Assembly: GCA_001600875.1 (NCBI GenBank)
Contig: BCLD01000004.1
Span: 756,553-820,552 of the forward strand
DNA: 64,000 nucleotides
From: Solicoccozyma terricola
Taxonomy: Eukaryota > Basidiomycota > Tremellomycetes > Filobasidiales > Piskurozymaceae
Reading direction: 5' to 3'
In this document: one piece after another, positions 1-11,371 of the stretch
How the letters are laid out: each line of letters starts with the position of its first letter
How positions within the stretch are numbered: position 1 is the stretch's first letter
Made by a program: the position numbers and the translations under genes
The notes under the pieces: model-generated
Told to the model about the DNA's origin: nothing
The model's input: the letters and a program-made list of their open reading frames with translations, nothing else
The model's database searches: none

Positions 1-56
1 GGTGTTGTGTGCGGATTCGCGGCGTTGGAGAAGCCTAGGCCCCTATTTGATATTCG

Positions 57-269
57 ATGTTGGCTCGAGTGAACCCCTCAGACCCGTTCGCAGGACCTTG
101 CCATTTGTCCTGGTCTACGGATCAAGGTGAGATCGTAGTGGTGCGTATCTACGATCCAAGATCGTTCCACGAAGCACCAAATATAGAACGGGCAGAGCAC
201 AGGGGGTACATAACAAATGTACGCGGCTCAAGAATAGATCCGCGGATCCGAGCCAACTATTTCAACTAG
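57..269 (+). CDS. Possible 3'-terminal exon of an unidentified gene cut by the left edge
   Basis: This open frame ends in TAG at 267-269. It reads like real protein (a run resembling VVVRIYDPRSFHEAP followed by a basic tail) but I recognise no family. An in-frame stop at 48-50 means the frame cannot simply continue to the window edge. Either the ATG at 57 is used, or the frame is a last exon entered at an acceptor such as the CAG at 91-93. The next gene on this strand starts about 470 bp downstream, which leaves room for a terminator and promoter. It could equally be chance. Confidence 0.25.
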   Translation: MLARVNPSDPFAGPCHLSWSTDQGEIVVVRIYDPRSFHEAPNIERAEHRGYITNVRGSRIDPRIRANYFN

Positions 270-738
270 CAAGAAGGGATAGGATGGCAAGGCAGGCAGG
301 CGTGATTGCATCACTCGCAACGCCAGAGCCATGCCATCGCATCCTATGCCTCCTGAGACCACCTTGGCGGAGCTGTATTGCCTGGCTTCTCAGTCTCCAT
401 TCATCTGAACCTACCATTTATCTGAAACCATACTGCGCCAGAATTCCGGTAGTGACGTAACTCGGCCACGCGAGCGACTTTTGGTTTTCGATCTAGCGTC
501 GATCGATGTAGATCAATCGCATGAGTGTATGAGTGTCGAGGAGGACGTGGTACAGTCTAGCATCACACAGCATTGCACTGCATAGTCTGACAGTCGTCGC
601 GTTCTCCGCGATAGTCTCTCTGCAGCAGCTACATCTCTCCAAGGGGGTGTGTGTATGCTCGCCTTTCGTGTCTTCCCACGATCGCATCTTCTCCGATCCA
701 CGCCACATTCCATAAACCGTCTGCGGTCCTCATTCAAC
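270..738 (+). promoter_or_regulatory. UVE1 upstream region with a GATC-rich cluster
   Basis: No convincing gene lies here. Positions 489-518 hold three closely spaced GATC-containing sites (CGATC, TCGATCGATG, GATCAATC). GATC-type elements are bound by the GATA-finger partner of the White Collar photoreceptor complex, and in Cryptococcus neoformans UVE1 is a direct target of Bwc1-Bwc2. Assigning light control to these sites is inference. The stretch from 649 to 738 is also open in frame with UVE1 and may be translated (see the UVE1 entry). Confidence 0.35.
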
Positions 739-3129
739 ATGCCACCAAAACGAAAGCGAGCTATCACGATCGCCGCAGCTACAAACCCAGACGTTAACGT
801 GGAGATTATCGATGGTAAAGACGCTCTGAGAGCTAGTCCCGATGCTGACGAAGACGGAGAAGCACTAAATGTGGCGAAAGTCATTGGTCGGAAAGCGACC
901 AATGGGAAAAGGGAAGTGAAAATGGAAGGGGAAGAAGGAGATTCGGAATTCAGTTATCCTCCAATAGATTCGCTATCGAACAAGAAAGTAAAACGAACGC
1001 CAACTAAAGCATCTGTAGCAGCAAAGAAGGGTTCCGATGAGATTAAAGCGTTTAAAGCGGAGCAAGCTGCGAAAAAATCCGTCGTGAAGATGGAGGATGG
1101 AGAAGACGTGGAACCGGATGTAGTGGAAGATTTAGACGCGGAGAGGAGAGAGGCGAGGAGAGCACCTCCTGTTAATAGTGATTATCTGCCGTTGCCCTGG
1201 AAGGGCAGATTGGGTTATGTGAGTCTGATTACAACCTGATTCTGCAAACCAAGTTGGGTGGATTAGAGATTGATTAGATCACGTTGTCGTCAGGCGTGTC
1301 TGAACACCTATCTTCGATTCTCAAACCCACCAGTCTTCTCCTCTCGAACATGTCGTATCGCTTCTATCCTTGAACACCGTCATCCCTTATCCGACCCAAC
1401 TCAACCATCTCATCCTACCAAAAATCGTCCGAATAAATCACTTCCCGCTTCCATCGCCCTCGGTCAAAAATACGTTCAAGACATCGGTCTCGCTAATGCT
1501 AGAGATATAGTCAAGATGTTGAGATGGAATGAAAAGTATGGAATCCGATTTCTGAGATTGAGTTCCGAGATGTTCCCGTTTGCTAGTCACGAAGAGTACG
1601 GGTATTCATTGGAACCGTTCGCCTCCGAGGCATTAGAAGAGGCTGGAAAGGTGGCAGCTGAGTTGGGGCACAGGTTGACTACGCATCCTGGACAGGTGAA
1701 GGGTTTTACAATTCACATTGGCCATCTCCGGTGCTAATACATCTTGATTGATTTAAACACAGTTCACACAGCTAGGAAGTCCACGCCAAGCGGTGATTGA
1801 CAACGCGATACGTGATCTAGCATATCACGCAGAACTCCTCTCTTTGTTGAAATTACCTCCTCAGCAGGATAGAGATGCTGTGATGATACTTCACCTCGGT
1901 GGGACATTTGGCGACAAGGCGACCACACTCCAAAGATTCAAAGACAACTACGTCAAGCTACCACAAGGAATAAAGAATCGATTAGTATTGGAGAATGACG
2001 ACGTTAGCTGGAGCGTACATGATCTTCTGCCCGTTTGCGAAGAATTGAATATCCCGCTCGTTCTCGATTTTCATCATCATAATATCATCTTCGACGCTGA
2101 CAAGCTACGTGAAGGTACCAAAGACATAATGGAGTTGTATCCGAGGATCAAGGCAACGTGGGATAGAAAAGGGATCACTCAGAAGATGCATTATTCGGAA
2201 CCTACACCGCAAGCGATCACAGGACGACAGAGGAGGAAACATAATCCGAGACCGGCGACTTTGCCACCGTGTGCTAGTGATATGGATTTAATGATTGAGG
2301 CAAAGGATAAGGTGAGTTCCGTTCCGCAGATAGAAGAATGGACAAGCTTTTTGTGACCTCGCTTCCGATTTCGCAGGAACAAGCTGTTTTTGAACTCATG
2401 CGTACTTTCCGCCTCCCTGGCTGGGATACATTCAACAACCTTATCCCTCATGAGCGAGCAGATGACAACAAGCCTGAACCTCGCAAGGCCAAGAAGAAAA
2501 AGACCAAGAAACAATTGAAAGCAGAGGAAGAGGACCCTAGTCTCATTGAACCGGAAGAACCAGAAAAGCCAGTCGTTCCGGATGAGGAAGTGGGTATGGG
2601 TGGGCCGTTAAATCGGGTGTATTGGCCGCCTGGGATGGAGGAGTGGTTGAGACCGAAGAAAAGGGAGGTCAAGAAGAAGAATGTCGATGAAAAAGATGCG
2701 GCTGAGGAGGATGAAATCTTGGCTAATCCAACACCGATGAATTTGAAGCAGCGTCAGGAGATAAAAGCGAGACGGAAAGCAATGGAGGAAACGGAGGTTG
2801 GTGGCGACGGAGATGTGAAATTGGAGACGCTGAGCAAGAATGCAAAGACTCCACCCAAGAGACCAACATGCGTCAAGCGGATACCCAAGCGCAAAGCGGT
2901 AGATACGCCTAGTCCTTCCGAAGGGGAGATTGGGAATGTGGAGGAGGAGGAGGAGGAGGAGGTAGACGTGGAAGAGGAAGACAGCATGTCAGATCTCTCT
3001 GACGGAATGAATGAAGACACTCCACCCACTTCTGTGCGACCTGCTGGTAGGTCCTCAGCCAGGAAGGCGGCCAAGACCCGTGTGTCGTATGCGGAGAGCG
3101 AGGGTGATGCGATGGGAGACAGTCCATAG
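739..3129 (+). CDS. UVE1: UV-damage endonuclease, UVDE family (four exons)
   Basis: Uve1 nicks DNA 5' of UV photoproducts and abasic sites and starts an excision repair route separate from NER. Exons read 739-1218, 1294-1695, 1763-2311 and 2377-3129, with GT-AG introns of 65-75 bp, giving about 727 residues. A charged, Lys/Glu-rich N-terminus of about 155 residues precedes the TIM-barrel core. Family landmarks in order are LGYACLNTYLR across intron 1, FLRLSSEMFPFASH, THPGQ at the end of exon 2, LGGTFGDK, LENDD, LVLDFHHHN and TWDRKGITQKMHYSEP. The C-terminal 250 residues are low-complexity, Lys-rich then Glu-rich. The start at 739 yields MPPKRKR, a basic nuclear-type signal. An in-frame ATG at 649 would add 30 Arg-rich residues resembling a mitochondrial presequence. 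The C. neoformans protein is reported in mitochondria, so both starts may be used. Confidence 0.95.
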
Positions 3130-3441
3130 ACATAGATGAATACCATGCCAGACCTGTGTCAAGCCAGAAGTTTCGCCACCGAAAATAGTTCCGCTGCACG
3201 CGTGGCAGAACTCGTTCACATAGCAAGAAGCAGCACATCATCCAACTTCTCATCCTCTCCACGATCACTGTCAATCGACAACGACCAGCTTATTCCACAC
3301 ACCGGTATCATCTATCGTTTGGCCGAGTCTCAGTCGACCAATCAGCCGCGCAGCAAAACACCGAATCGCGCACTCCCTCTCAAAGGGAAACGACAGTAAT
3401 CATCTCGTGTCTGGTGGATGATTCCATAGCAGGACCTCATC
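3130..3441 (+). other. Intergenic: UVE1 3' region and NHX1 leader
   Basis: About 310 bp between the UVE1 stop and the exchanger ATG. The only long frame (3136-3399) has no recognisable domain and composition typical of noncoding DNA here. I see no RNA gene or repeat. Confidence 0.5.
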
Positions 3442-6428
3442 ATGAACAGCGGTGCAGAGGTGCCAATACCATCACCTGAGGATGAGGAGTTTTACGCATC
3501 GTCAGTTTAGCTGTTGCTGTGTGACTGAGGTCTGATTCTCTGCTGACTTCAACTCCCACATGTAGATGGGGACTTTGCATCCTATGTGTCCTGCTCATCG
3601 GAGCGCTCATCACATCTTACTATCTTCAGATCAAGCGGATCAGAGCAGTTCATGAAACGGTCGTGTCTATCTTTGCGGGTCAGTGATCATTTCAAGATCC
3701 CCCACTCAAAAGACTACCTACTGATAGAAAGTCCGCCTTCAGGGATGGTTGTTGGACTAATCATCCGGTTGTCTCCCGGACATTTGATACGAGAGATGCT
3801 GGTGGGCTATGCGTTATATCTCTCGCATTCTGATCGGCCTGCTGAAATTCAACTATCCTTCCCTCTCTCGACTATACTTGCCTCACATCTCCAGTCATTC
3901 AAACACACCCTATTCTTCAACCTTCTTCTCCCACCCATCATTCTCAACTCCGGATACGAATTGAAGCAGGTGCGCTATATGAATGCGAAAATCACGCTTG
4001 CAAAGCGCTTCACTAACGCCAAGTTGCAATTTTCGCAGGAAAACTTCTTTAGAAACTTCGGCGTCATCCTTACTTTCGCATTCGCTGGAACTTTCATCTC
4101 TGCAGTTGGATTAGGGTGAGTTCCGAGCCTATATGTCTCGGATGTGAAGATCAAATCGGCTGACGTTATCATCCAGTGTCCTCGTTTACATATGGTCCTT
4201 CCTTGGTCTCGAGGGACTCAAATTCACCTTGCTTGAATGTCTGATATTCGGTTCAACTCTGTCCGCTACCGATCCTGTGACCATTCTGGCCATCTTCAAC
4301 ACATACAAAGTCGATCCTAAGCTGTACAGCGTCATCTTCGGCGAAAGTATCCTCAACGATGCCGTCTCTATCGTCATGTATGAGTGAGTAGATGGAAATT
4401 GCTTCAAAGATTGGACAATATCCACTGATAATGAGCTTCGATTCAGAACCCTCTCCCAATTCCACGGCGAGGACATATACATTTCCTCTCTCTTCCATGG
4501 AATCGGGATCTTCTTGCTCTCGTTCTCCATCTCCATGGCTTTGGGTGTAGCATTCGGTCTTATGTGCTCGTTGGGTCTGAAACATTCGAATCTCGCGTTG
4601 TATCCTCATATTGAGAGTTGCATCGTCGCGCTGGTAGCGTATACGAGTTACTTTTTCTCGAACGGGATGAGTATGAGTGGTGAGTATTCGCCGGCTTGAA
4701 CGCCTTTCTACGATCACTGATATGTTTGGTTTTTGCATTTTTTTTTTTTTTTTTGGGTTCAGGGATCGTATCGCTGTTATTCTGCGGTATTACCCTCAAA
4801 CATTACGCGTTCCACACAATGTCACGAAGGACTCAACGAACCACCAAGTACATGTTCGCCGTACTCGCGCAGTTGTCAGAAAACTTCATCTTCATCTACC
4901 TTGGTCTCAATCTCTTCACTCAGGATGTACAGGTATTCAAACCGTTGTTCATCTTGGTTACAGCGGTGAGTCGTGTACAAGGCGATGTTTGTTCGTTTCC
5001 GCGAGCTTTGGTGCTGATTGCCAGTCGATTTGAACAGATTGCCGTCATGGCTTCCCGATATGCCGCAGTCTTCCCTTTGTCCGAGCTCATCAATTGGGTT
5101 TACCACACCCGGGGTCAACGTCACGAGGAACTCCCTCATTCCTACCAGATGATGTTATTCTGGGCAGGTCTACGAGGAGCTGTCGGCGTTGCTCTCGCCG
5201 CTGGTATCACAGGAGACAATGCAGACGCGTTAAGAACGACCGTTCTTGTCGTTGTCGTGCTGACTGTCATTGTGTTCGGCGGAACAACTGCGAGAATGCT
5301 CGAGGTACTTGGAATTCGCGTCGGCGTAGAGGACGAAGAGGGCGATAGTGATGATGAAGATGGAGCATGGGCAGCTCATCCCGGTAATCTTGCTCTAGCG
5401 TTGGGTCCAGGAAGTCGTCGCTATGCAGGACAGAACGGTCGAGGTGGTTACGGCGATGATTACGAGGATAACGACTTTCTATCGCCAAGCGAATCGCCAT
5501 ATGGACAGGGCAGTGCTCATCTCTCGAGTCAGAATCAGAGGCCAAAGTATCCATCGGAAGGGCTGCGTAAGAGTATGCTGAATACCCCACGACGTGGTGG
5601 AGGTTTCCGCTCAAACTCGAGGTCTGGATTCTCTACACAGTCAGAATCCGAGGATGAAAATGAGCCACTTCCATCAGCGGAGCACAGTGGTCCCGCGGAC
5701 GAAACAGCCGGTGGCGATCCGCTGTCTCAGCCCGGTATGGTCTTCCGTGATGGGCAGTGGTTTACAGCTCTAGATGAACGGTATCTCCTTCCTCTGTTTT
5801 CCAACTCTGTGGCTAGTCGTCGTCATCAGGCGAAGAGGCTCAACAAGAAAGCCAGCGTCTACAACGGCGAGCCTGGTAGTCCTGGAACGCCGGTGATGGA
5901 GAATCTGGAACACGAAGGTGACGAGTATATAAACGACGCGGATAGCGAGAGTGGCAAAGGGAAGGCATCGAGGAACTTCAGGTAGGTAAAAAAGAAAAGC
6001 CCTTTCCCAAGCTGTTCGTTGGAAGGGCGTCACAAGGTACGCCTTTCGTTATGGCGTGGGAAGGGTGGTCGAGTGATGTGTTCTGAGAGGTGCTGACGAT
6101 GCTGCTCCTGCTGGTATACCTACCTACCCACAGCGGCTCTCTCACCGACTTCTTCTTTACTCGCGCTCAAGAAGGGCCCGGCGGCGGGGGCTCGGGCCCA
6201 ACATCTCCAGAGCCACCACAGGGATCTTCCTCTGCTGCTCGCCCACGGGGAACATTGTCGCCATTTCCATCCCTGACGCCAGTACAAAACCCAAACCCAA
6301 ACGCGGCCACGAACGCCGGGAACAGCTCGACGGACGAGTGGGTGACCACTTCGCGGCGATCGTCTGGTGGAGGGAACCTCGTCGAGTACGAGGGGAGTGG
6401 AAAGGGGAGTGACGCTGGGAAGAGATGA
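3442..6428 (+). CDS. NHX1: Endosomal/vacuolar Na+(K+)/H+ exchanger, NHX1 type (ten exons)
   Basis: A cation-proton antiporter expected in late endosome or vacuole membranes, where it sets luminal pH and ion content. Exon 1 (3442-3500) and exon 2 (3566-3678) give [20 protein letters not shown] and [16 protein letters not shown], the start of the CPA1/NHE fold. Later exons carry [13 protein letters not shown] and [18 protein letters not shown] (the ND ion-binding pair of NHE/NHX proteins), [15 protein letters not shown] and [15 protein letters not shown] long acidic, Ser/Gly-rich cytosolic tail follows. The frame meets TAG at 5983-5985, but a donor at 5982 joined to the acceptor at 6133 restores a tail reading [13 protein letters not shown] and ends at 6428, which I prefer. 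Ten exons fit the intron-rich genome. The exact substrate cannot be read from sequence. Confidence 0.93.
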
Positions 6429-7005
6429 TAGGAACATGCGGGAGAGTGAGAGGTCGCAGCCATACAATAGACGTCGATGGTATGGGGTGGGGGGACTTGT
6501 ACATGGAACCGGTCGATTATCTATTTTCTCACGATGGTCGCGCGACGCCCTCCAGTCGGACAGAAGGGGAGGAAAACAACAGACGGTGGGCTGGACACCA
6601 CCACGTCAACACCACTCCCGGCACTCACCATCACCATCATCGCTCGCTATCCAGGCCCAGCTCCGACTCAGGTGAGTGGCATACAGTGTCGCAGATGCGC
6701 ATGTGGATCGACGGGACGAGCGGAGACCCCGGACGCTACCCTTGAGGTTGTCGATAGCAGTCACGGGGATGTTGTTGTTCCTCACGTGTGGCCAAACAGT
6801 TCTTCTGAGGGACGGTGGTGATGGAAAGTAGAGGACGATGGTGTTGGAACGTCCTCCCTAGACAGCCCCTCCATGTCCCTTTCCGTGCCAGTTCTGCTTC
6901 CCATTCGCGGACGCCCGCTGACTCTCCTGCATCTCCTGCATCTCGGCGCTCCACCATGTCCTGTCATCCTCCCAGCCACCTTTCCTTTGACTCTAGTCAC
7001 CTACC
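6429..7005 (+). promoter_or_regulatory. CBF1 upstream region with one CACGTG E-box
   Basis: A 577 bp gap without a supported gene. Several overlapping short frames on both strands look like by-products of CA/TC-rich sequence. A perfect CACGTG sits at 6783-6788, about 220 bp before the CBF1 start. CACGTG is the core site of Cbf1-type bHLH proteins, so autoregulation is possible (inference). Confidence 0.4.
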
Positions 7006-8117
7006 ATGGACCATACATTCGAGGAAGCCGACCTAGAGCCCTCTCTCCGCAGCGATGATCGTACCGCAGAGCTCAACCGCATCCTCCACCACACTGGAGA
7101 CATCCCCGCCGGTCATGATCGTCTTGCGGCCCTCGCTCAACACGTCGTAGAAGCGTCTGGTTCTCATGATGGGAACACATTGTCCATGGAACAAACATTG
7201 GATCAACAGCAACAACAACAGGCTGTGGCTGCTGTCGACCTTCTTTCTTTCGCTGGCGAGCCTGGTCCGGGTTACTCGGAGAATTACAATCTTGAAGGTT
7301 TCCTCGGTCAACAACAAGCTGAAGCTCGTCGAGCCTTGGAGGAGGACGGTTCGAATCGTTTCGATGATGTCGGTGGGAGCGGTTACCATCTCGATGATAG
7401 TCTCAATGGAGCGATGTACAACCCCGATCTCGGCGCCGGAACTGGAGAAGATGGCGGTGAAGGCGATGAGATGGACAAGTCCATGATCACCGATGGCGGT
7501 GATGATGAGCATGGTCATGTGGGTGGTACGAGGAAGAGAAGGCGTAAGATGCAGCCTGGAGAAGATTCCGTAAAGGCCAAGAAGGAAATTCACGTGAGTG
7601 TCGTCACACTCTATCTAGGAAACTTACTCCCATTGACATCACCCCCGAAATTTCTTACCCCTCGTTTAGAAAGAAGTCGAACGCCGTCGTAGGGCTATGA
7701 TCAACGAGGGTATTGAAGGTATCATCTCCCTTCTTCCCAACGCCGAGAAACAGAAAGGTGCCATTCTTGCTCAAGCCGCCAATTACATCCGAGAACTCCA
7801 AGAGGAGAACAGGAAGAACGCAGAGGAGTTGGCACTTAGTACGATGAGGTACGAAAGTGAAATCAAGGACTTGCAGGTGGGTATTCGACACCGTTTCTGT
7901 TTTGTGCGGATTGACAACTTACTTATCTCCAACCCACCTTCAGAACAACCTCGCTGCTGCTCAGACACGCTACGACTCGGAGCACACCCATTGCGAGCGT
8001 CTCGAACGATCTTGGAGGGACGCCGAAGCGAGAGTCTCTGCTATGCGTATTGAGCTTGACGGAATGCGAGGTCTGACCAATGCGCATGATCACGTCGAGG
8101 CCGCAGAGAGAGAATGA
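7006..8117 (+). CDS. CBF1: Cbf1-type bHLH transcription factor (three exons)
   Basis: A basic helix-loop-helix protein expected to bind CACGTG. In yeasts, Cbf1 controls sulfur-amino-acid and respiratory genes and binds centromeres; which role applies here is not visible. Exons 7006-7593, 7670-7876 and 7944-8117 give 322 residues. Residues 1-180 are acidic, Gln- and Gly-rich with a QQQQQQ run. A KRRRK cluster follows, then VKAKKEIHKEVERRRRAMI, the basic region with the His-Glu-Arg triad that reads CACGTG. The helix-loop-helix is INEGIEGIISLLPNAEKQ / KGAILAQAANYIRELQ, matching Cbf1 rather than Myc or SREBP proteins. A C-terminal leucine/coiled-coil segment of about 80 residues ends at TGA. Intron 1 falls inside the basic region. 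The donor junction itself spells CACGTG (7591-7596). Confidence 0.9.
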
Positions 8118-8276
8118 GTTTTGGTCTTGAGGAGGTCGCGCGTGGCGAAGCGTGGCATTATTATAGCCCTGTGGGGTTTCTTGGTCAGAGTAATTTTACA
8201 GTGAACACATTTCTGTTGTAACATGTTTTGCGATATGTGTTTTTGGTTTCGGGATCGATACGATATATCATCGTTT

Positions 8277-9817
8277 TTAAAACCACATTGACACACTCCA
8301 TGAAACATCAGCTCCTTCGCTCTTCATGGCATGCCACCACTTTGGCGGCATGAACAGCATATCACCCGGCTCCAACAACGCTTCCATGCTATTCGGAAGA
8401 CCATGATCGTAGAATTCTGGGAATCGGGAAGTGAGCTCTTCGTCCTGTCGTTGGAAAATAGGCACCTTGGATGTGTTGGTCGTGTATGACGTCGTACCGG
8501 TCCCATCCGTTTGGTCGTGGTCATGAAAGGCGTATAGATGAGAAGTCGTAGATGGTGGCGCTATCCAAACCCGTTTACGCCCAAGGACTTGAGCATAGCA
8601 GTTGTAGTATGGGTCCTGAGAGGAGGATAGAGGCGATCAGCTACATCAGGACCCTTGGACAATAGGCAGGACCCTCACCGTATGTGCCGGACTGATCACT
8701 TCATTCTTGCCACCTCCTATCCACACGTTCACCACCACTCTGTCCTCGTTCCCTGGCGCTGTGTAATCAGGCATGTCCAGCGTCGCAGGTGGTTCAGAGT
8801 ATACGTAGTCTGGGAGACTGAAGTCACGTTCGAGGTCCGGAAACTGGGAGAAGAGAGCGTGTTGAGCCAGATAAAGCGGTCGATTCATGTATTCCTTGTC
8901 CTCCTCGATCTCCTTCTCAGACGCAGGTGGAACATCGGTATACCCCACCAATCGAAGAAATTGTTCAAACGGGACGATCCGCTGACCCCATCCTGCATCG
9001 GTATAAGATCGTCCGATTTCGACAGGTACGACCCTTCCAAGGCCAACACGAGATAGGATGTCACTCGCAGATGACCATCGATTGATTGCTGCCCAAGGTA
9101 GGTCATCGGTGAAGTATCGGCGGATGATGAATGGTTTGGTGTGGTGCGTCGAGATAAATGAGCTGATCGATGGCGGTGCGCCTAGCACGGGAATGGGACG
9201 AGGAGCAAATAGATGTGGTGCGTGTCGCTCAGGTGTTGGAGAACCATCCAAGCGACGGCGTTTCGATGTTCTTGACAAGTCAATCGACGCTTTTGCCTGA
9301 CCCGGCTGAACTTCCTTGATCAAATCTTGAATCATGGTATTCCTTCCTGTTCCAGGAGCACCGGCTACGATGATGGCCATGTCCAGCTGGCAAACAACCT
9401 TCCTCCACCAATCGCCACCTCCCATGCCCTCTGAGGCCGCAGATTGCATGGCAAATAGAGCGACTCCGATCGAAGCGTCTGTATACAACCTGAGCCACTC
9501 CAAACGGACGTCACTGAACGGCACGGCGTTGATGTTTTCGTCTGCCAGCGCCAAGATTGACCTCATCTGTTTGTGAGGCTGTGACATGCTGCTGGATGAC
9601 CCACCCGACGCAGGATGCAGCTGTGCGAGGCACCTTCGAAACAAGGTCGTGATTGCTCCTCCACATCGATGAATGGCTGTGAGGCAAAGCTGGTAGGTAT
9701 GAGCGGATCCCATCCTGCTGGCTGAGCGCGGAGAGCTACCTCGGCGGACTTACGATCCGATTCATCGTCCAGCGAAGCTATGAGCTCGCGAATGATGGGC
9801 GTTACATTGCTAGTCAT
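8277..9817 (-). CDS. JmjC/cupin-8 2-oxoglutarate oxygenase, JMJD5-like (three exons)
   Basis: A probable Fe(II)/2-oxoglutarate-dependent protein hydroxylase of the JMJD5/KDM8 group. Exons 9817-9754, 9676-8679 and 8615-8277 give 466 residues. The N-terminal half is helical with IHRCGGAITTLFRRCLAQLH. The C-terminal cupin has RYFTDDLPWAAINRW, NVWIGGGKNEVISPAHTDPY, VLGRKRVWIAPP and PPKWWHAMKS, closing with SWSVSMWF. HTD supplies the HxD iron ligands and the late WWHAM histidine the third. The HxD motif is split by intron 2 (HT then D). The intron 1 choice (donor at 9753, acceptor at 9677) gives canonical sites and keeps frame. It is convergent with CBF1, 159 bp between stops, and divergent from the DUF202 gene. 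Substrate unknown; family names JMJD5 and JMJD7 are close alternatives. Confidence 0.85.
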
Positions 9818-9973
9818 GCCTAGAAACTGTCAGATATTAGATTCATTCAACAGGTAGACGGACCTGGGCTCACCGGAATTCCTGCCAAACTCTCGCCACG
9901 TGCTGCGGCCACGGGAAGCCGCTTGTGGGTGGCGGACGACGATCACACCATTTGGGCATCTGCTATCCGTCGC
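9818..9973. promoter_or_regulatory. Shared bidirectional promoter (JmjC gene / DUF202 gene), with CACGTG
   Basis: Only 156 bp separate the two divergent start codons. A CACGTG E-box at 9897-9902 lies near the middle, a candidate Cbf1 site. This is a motif match only. Confidence 0.4.
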
Positions 9974-10704
9974 ATGACCACAACACCGTCAATCATCCAG
10001 CTTGCCATGTCACGTCCTATCCACAGGTCGCCTCTTCTGTATCGCGGCCATCGTCGAGAATCATTCAGGGCCATCGACTCGGCTGAAATGTTGGAGATAC
10101 GAGCGCGGTATAGGACGTTTCAAGGTGCTTATGCGAGGACTGGGTTGATGAATTTGGCTTATGCTGCTACCATTATGTGAGTGCGCAAGTGTGTGTGTTC
10201 GTTGACCCCAGAAATCCAGTTCTAGGGCACTGATATAATACACATGCATGAATGGTTAATCATGCAGCAAAATCTTTGACAAACGGTTCTTCTTCAGTCA
10301 GTTCATCTATCGTGTGCAGCGTGCTCGCAGCGAATGACTGACAGCATACCTCCCCCACAGTCGGTATCTTATACACCATCCTCTCGATCCTCCTCATCCT
10401 CTACGCATTTCGACGGAATGTTCGATCAGACCTTGATTTCTCAGATGCCGCAGCTCTTGGCATTCGATGGGACGGACCACATGGGCCAACGCCTCCCGTC
10501 CCCGTGCCAACAATAACACAAGGCGAGAACAACCCCGACACCCCACACCCACGAAGTCAGATTCCAGTGGGGACGCTCAAGCGGGTAGACACTGAACGGC
10601 GGTACGGTAGAGCATTCAAAACTTCTGGGACCGAGGTAGCGGTGATTTCAACTTTGGTGTTGGCTGTAGAGGCGACTTTGTTTGGGTTGATTATGGCTAT
10701 ATAG
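9974..10704 (+). CDS. Small DUF202 (YidH-like) membrane protein (three exons)
   Basis: A multi-pass membrane protein of unknown function. Exons 9974-10176, 10268-10296 (29 nt) and 10361-10704 give 191 residues. The DUF202 signature RARYRTFQGAYARTGLMNLA starts near residue 40, followed by a membrane segment, then KIFDKRFF across the 29-nt exon, and IGILYTILSILLILYAFRRN as the second segment. A hydrophilic linker with Pro-rich PPVPVPT leads to RYGRAFKTSGTEVAVISTLV and a last hydrophobic segment ending at TAG. DUF202 proteins often have three membrane helices and fungal members can be vacuolar, but no role is established. An in-frame ATG at 10010 is an alternative start. Confidence 0.8.
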
Positions 10705-10843
10705 ATGGATTGCTGGAAGACGCTGTTTTCTTGACTTGGATGTATGACACTTGAGTGAGGTCGAGCTGCGGGAAGGCAAGGAAAACGCCACGACGCACTA
10801 CCATTTGGGACATCTAATGCAAATGCAAGAGCAAAACATAGCA

Positions 10844-10934
10844 GCCCTCATGGCGCAGTGGTAACGCATCTCACTCGTAAGCACTGCTGTCTTAGATCAT
10901 GAGAAGATCACAGGTTCGATTCCTGTTGTGGGCA
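10844..10934 (+). tRNA. tRNA-Thr(CGU) with a 19-nt intron
   Basis: Acceptor arms GCCCTCA / TGTGGGC with discriminator A pair at six of seven positions (a T-T mismatch at pair 5-68). The D arm has stem GCG/CGC and an AGTGG loop. The anticodon stem TCTCA / TGAGA encloses loop CTCGTA plus a roughly 19-nt insertion after position 37, where eukaryotic tRNA introns sit. The T arm is ACAGG TTCGATT CCTGT. Removing the insertion leaves 72 nt. A T-rich run right after the gene (TTGTTTTT) fits a Pol III terminator. Anticodon CGT reads ACG (Thr). The mismatch leaves a small chance of a decayed copy. Confidence 0.85.
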
Positions 10935-11371
10935 TTGTTTTTGCTTATCCCCTTCTTGGATCAAGCTATAGGTTAGCGGAGGAGGGGGATCTGCAGGAAG
11001 GAGCCTTTTTTTTTTCCCATTTTTTTTTTTTGGGTCCGCTTGAGCATGCGTCGCTCGGCCCCCTGTGTCCGTGCGGCGAGATGTTTTTCCTCGTAAAAGC
11101 CTCCGCGGATAGATGGTCCTCTTGCCGAATGTACCTGTTGATGTGTGGACAGCCTCTCCACGTTTGTCATCCAGCTCCATCTTACATACATCTTTCCTAC
11201 ATATATCAAGAAAACACTGGAGACTCCGAGTTTACAGGACAGTGGCCAAGATTTCCTGCAATCATCGACAACGTTTGGCTTGTTTGACAAGAGTGCCATT
11301 GGCCCATCTGCGCTTCAAGATCACTAAATCTACCGGAAGCACGGACGTGATCCATTCGATCCTCCTTCGCC
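10935..11371 (+). other. Intergenic leader of the Zn2Cys6 gene
   Basis: Contains two homopolymeric T runs near 11007-11032 and pyrimidine-rich sequence before the ATG at 11372. Overlapping short frames on both strands have no domain. No further RNA gene was recognised. Confidence 0.4.

Noticed and set aside
5983..5985. TAG as the end of the Na+/H+ exchanger
   Set aside because: A canonical donor at 5982 and acceptor at 6133 restore a longer tail reading [13 protein letters not shown] in frame, so the TAG is probably intronic.
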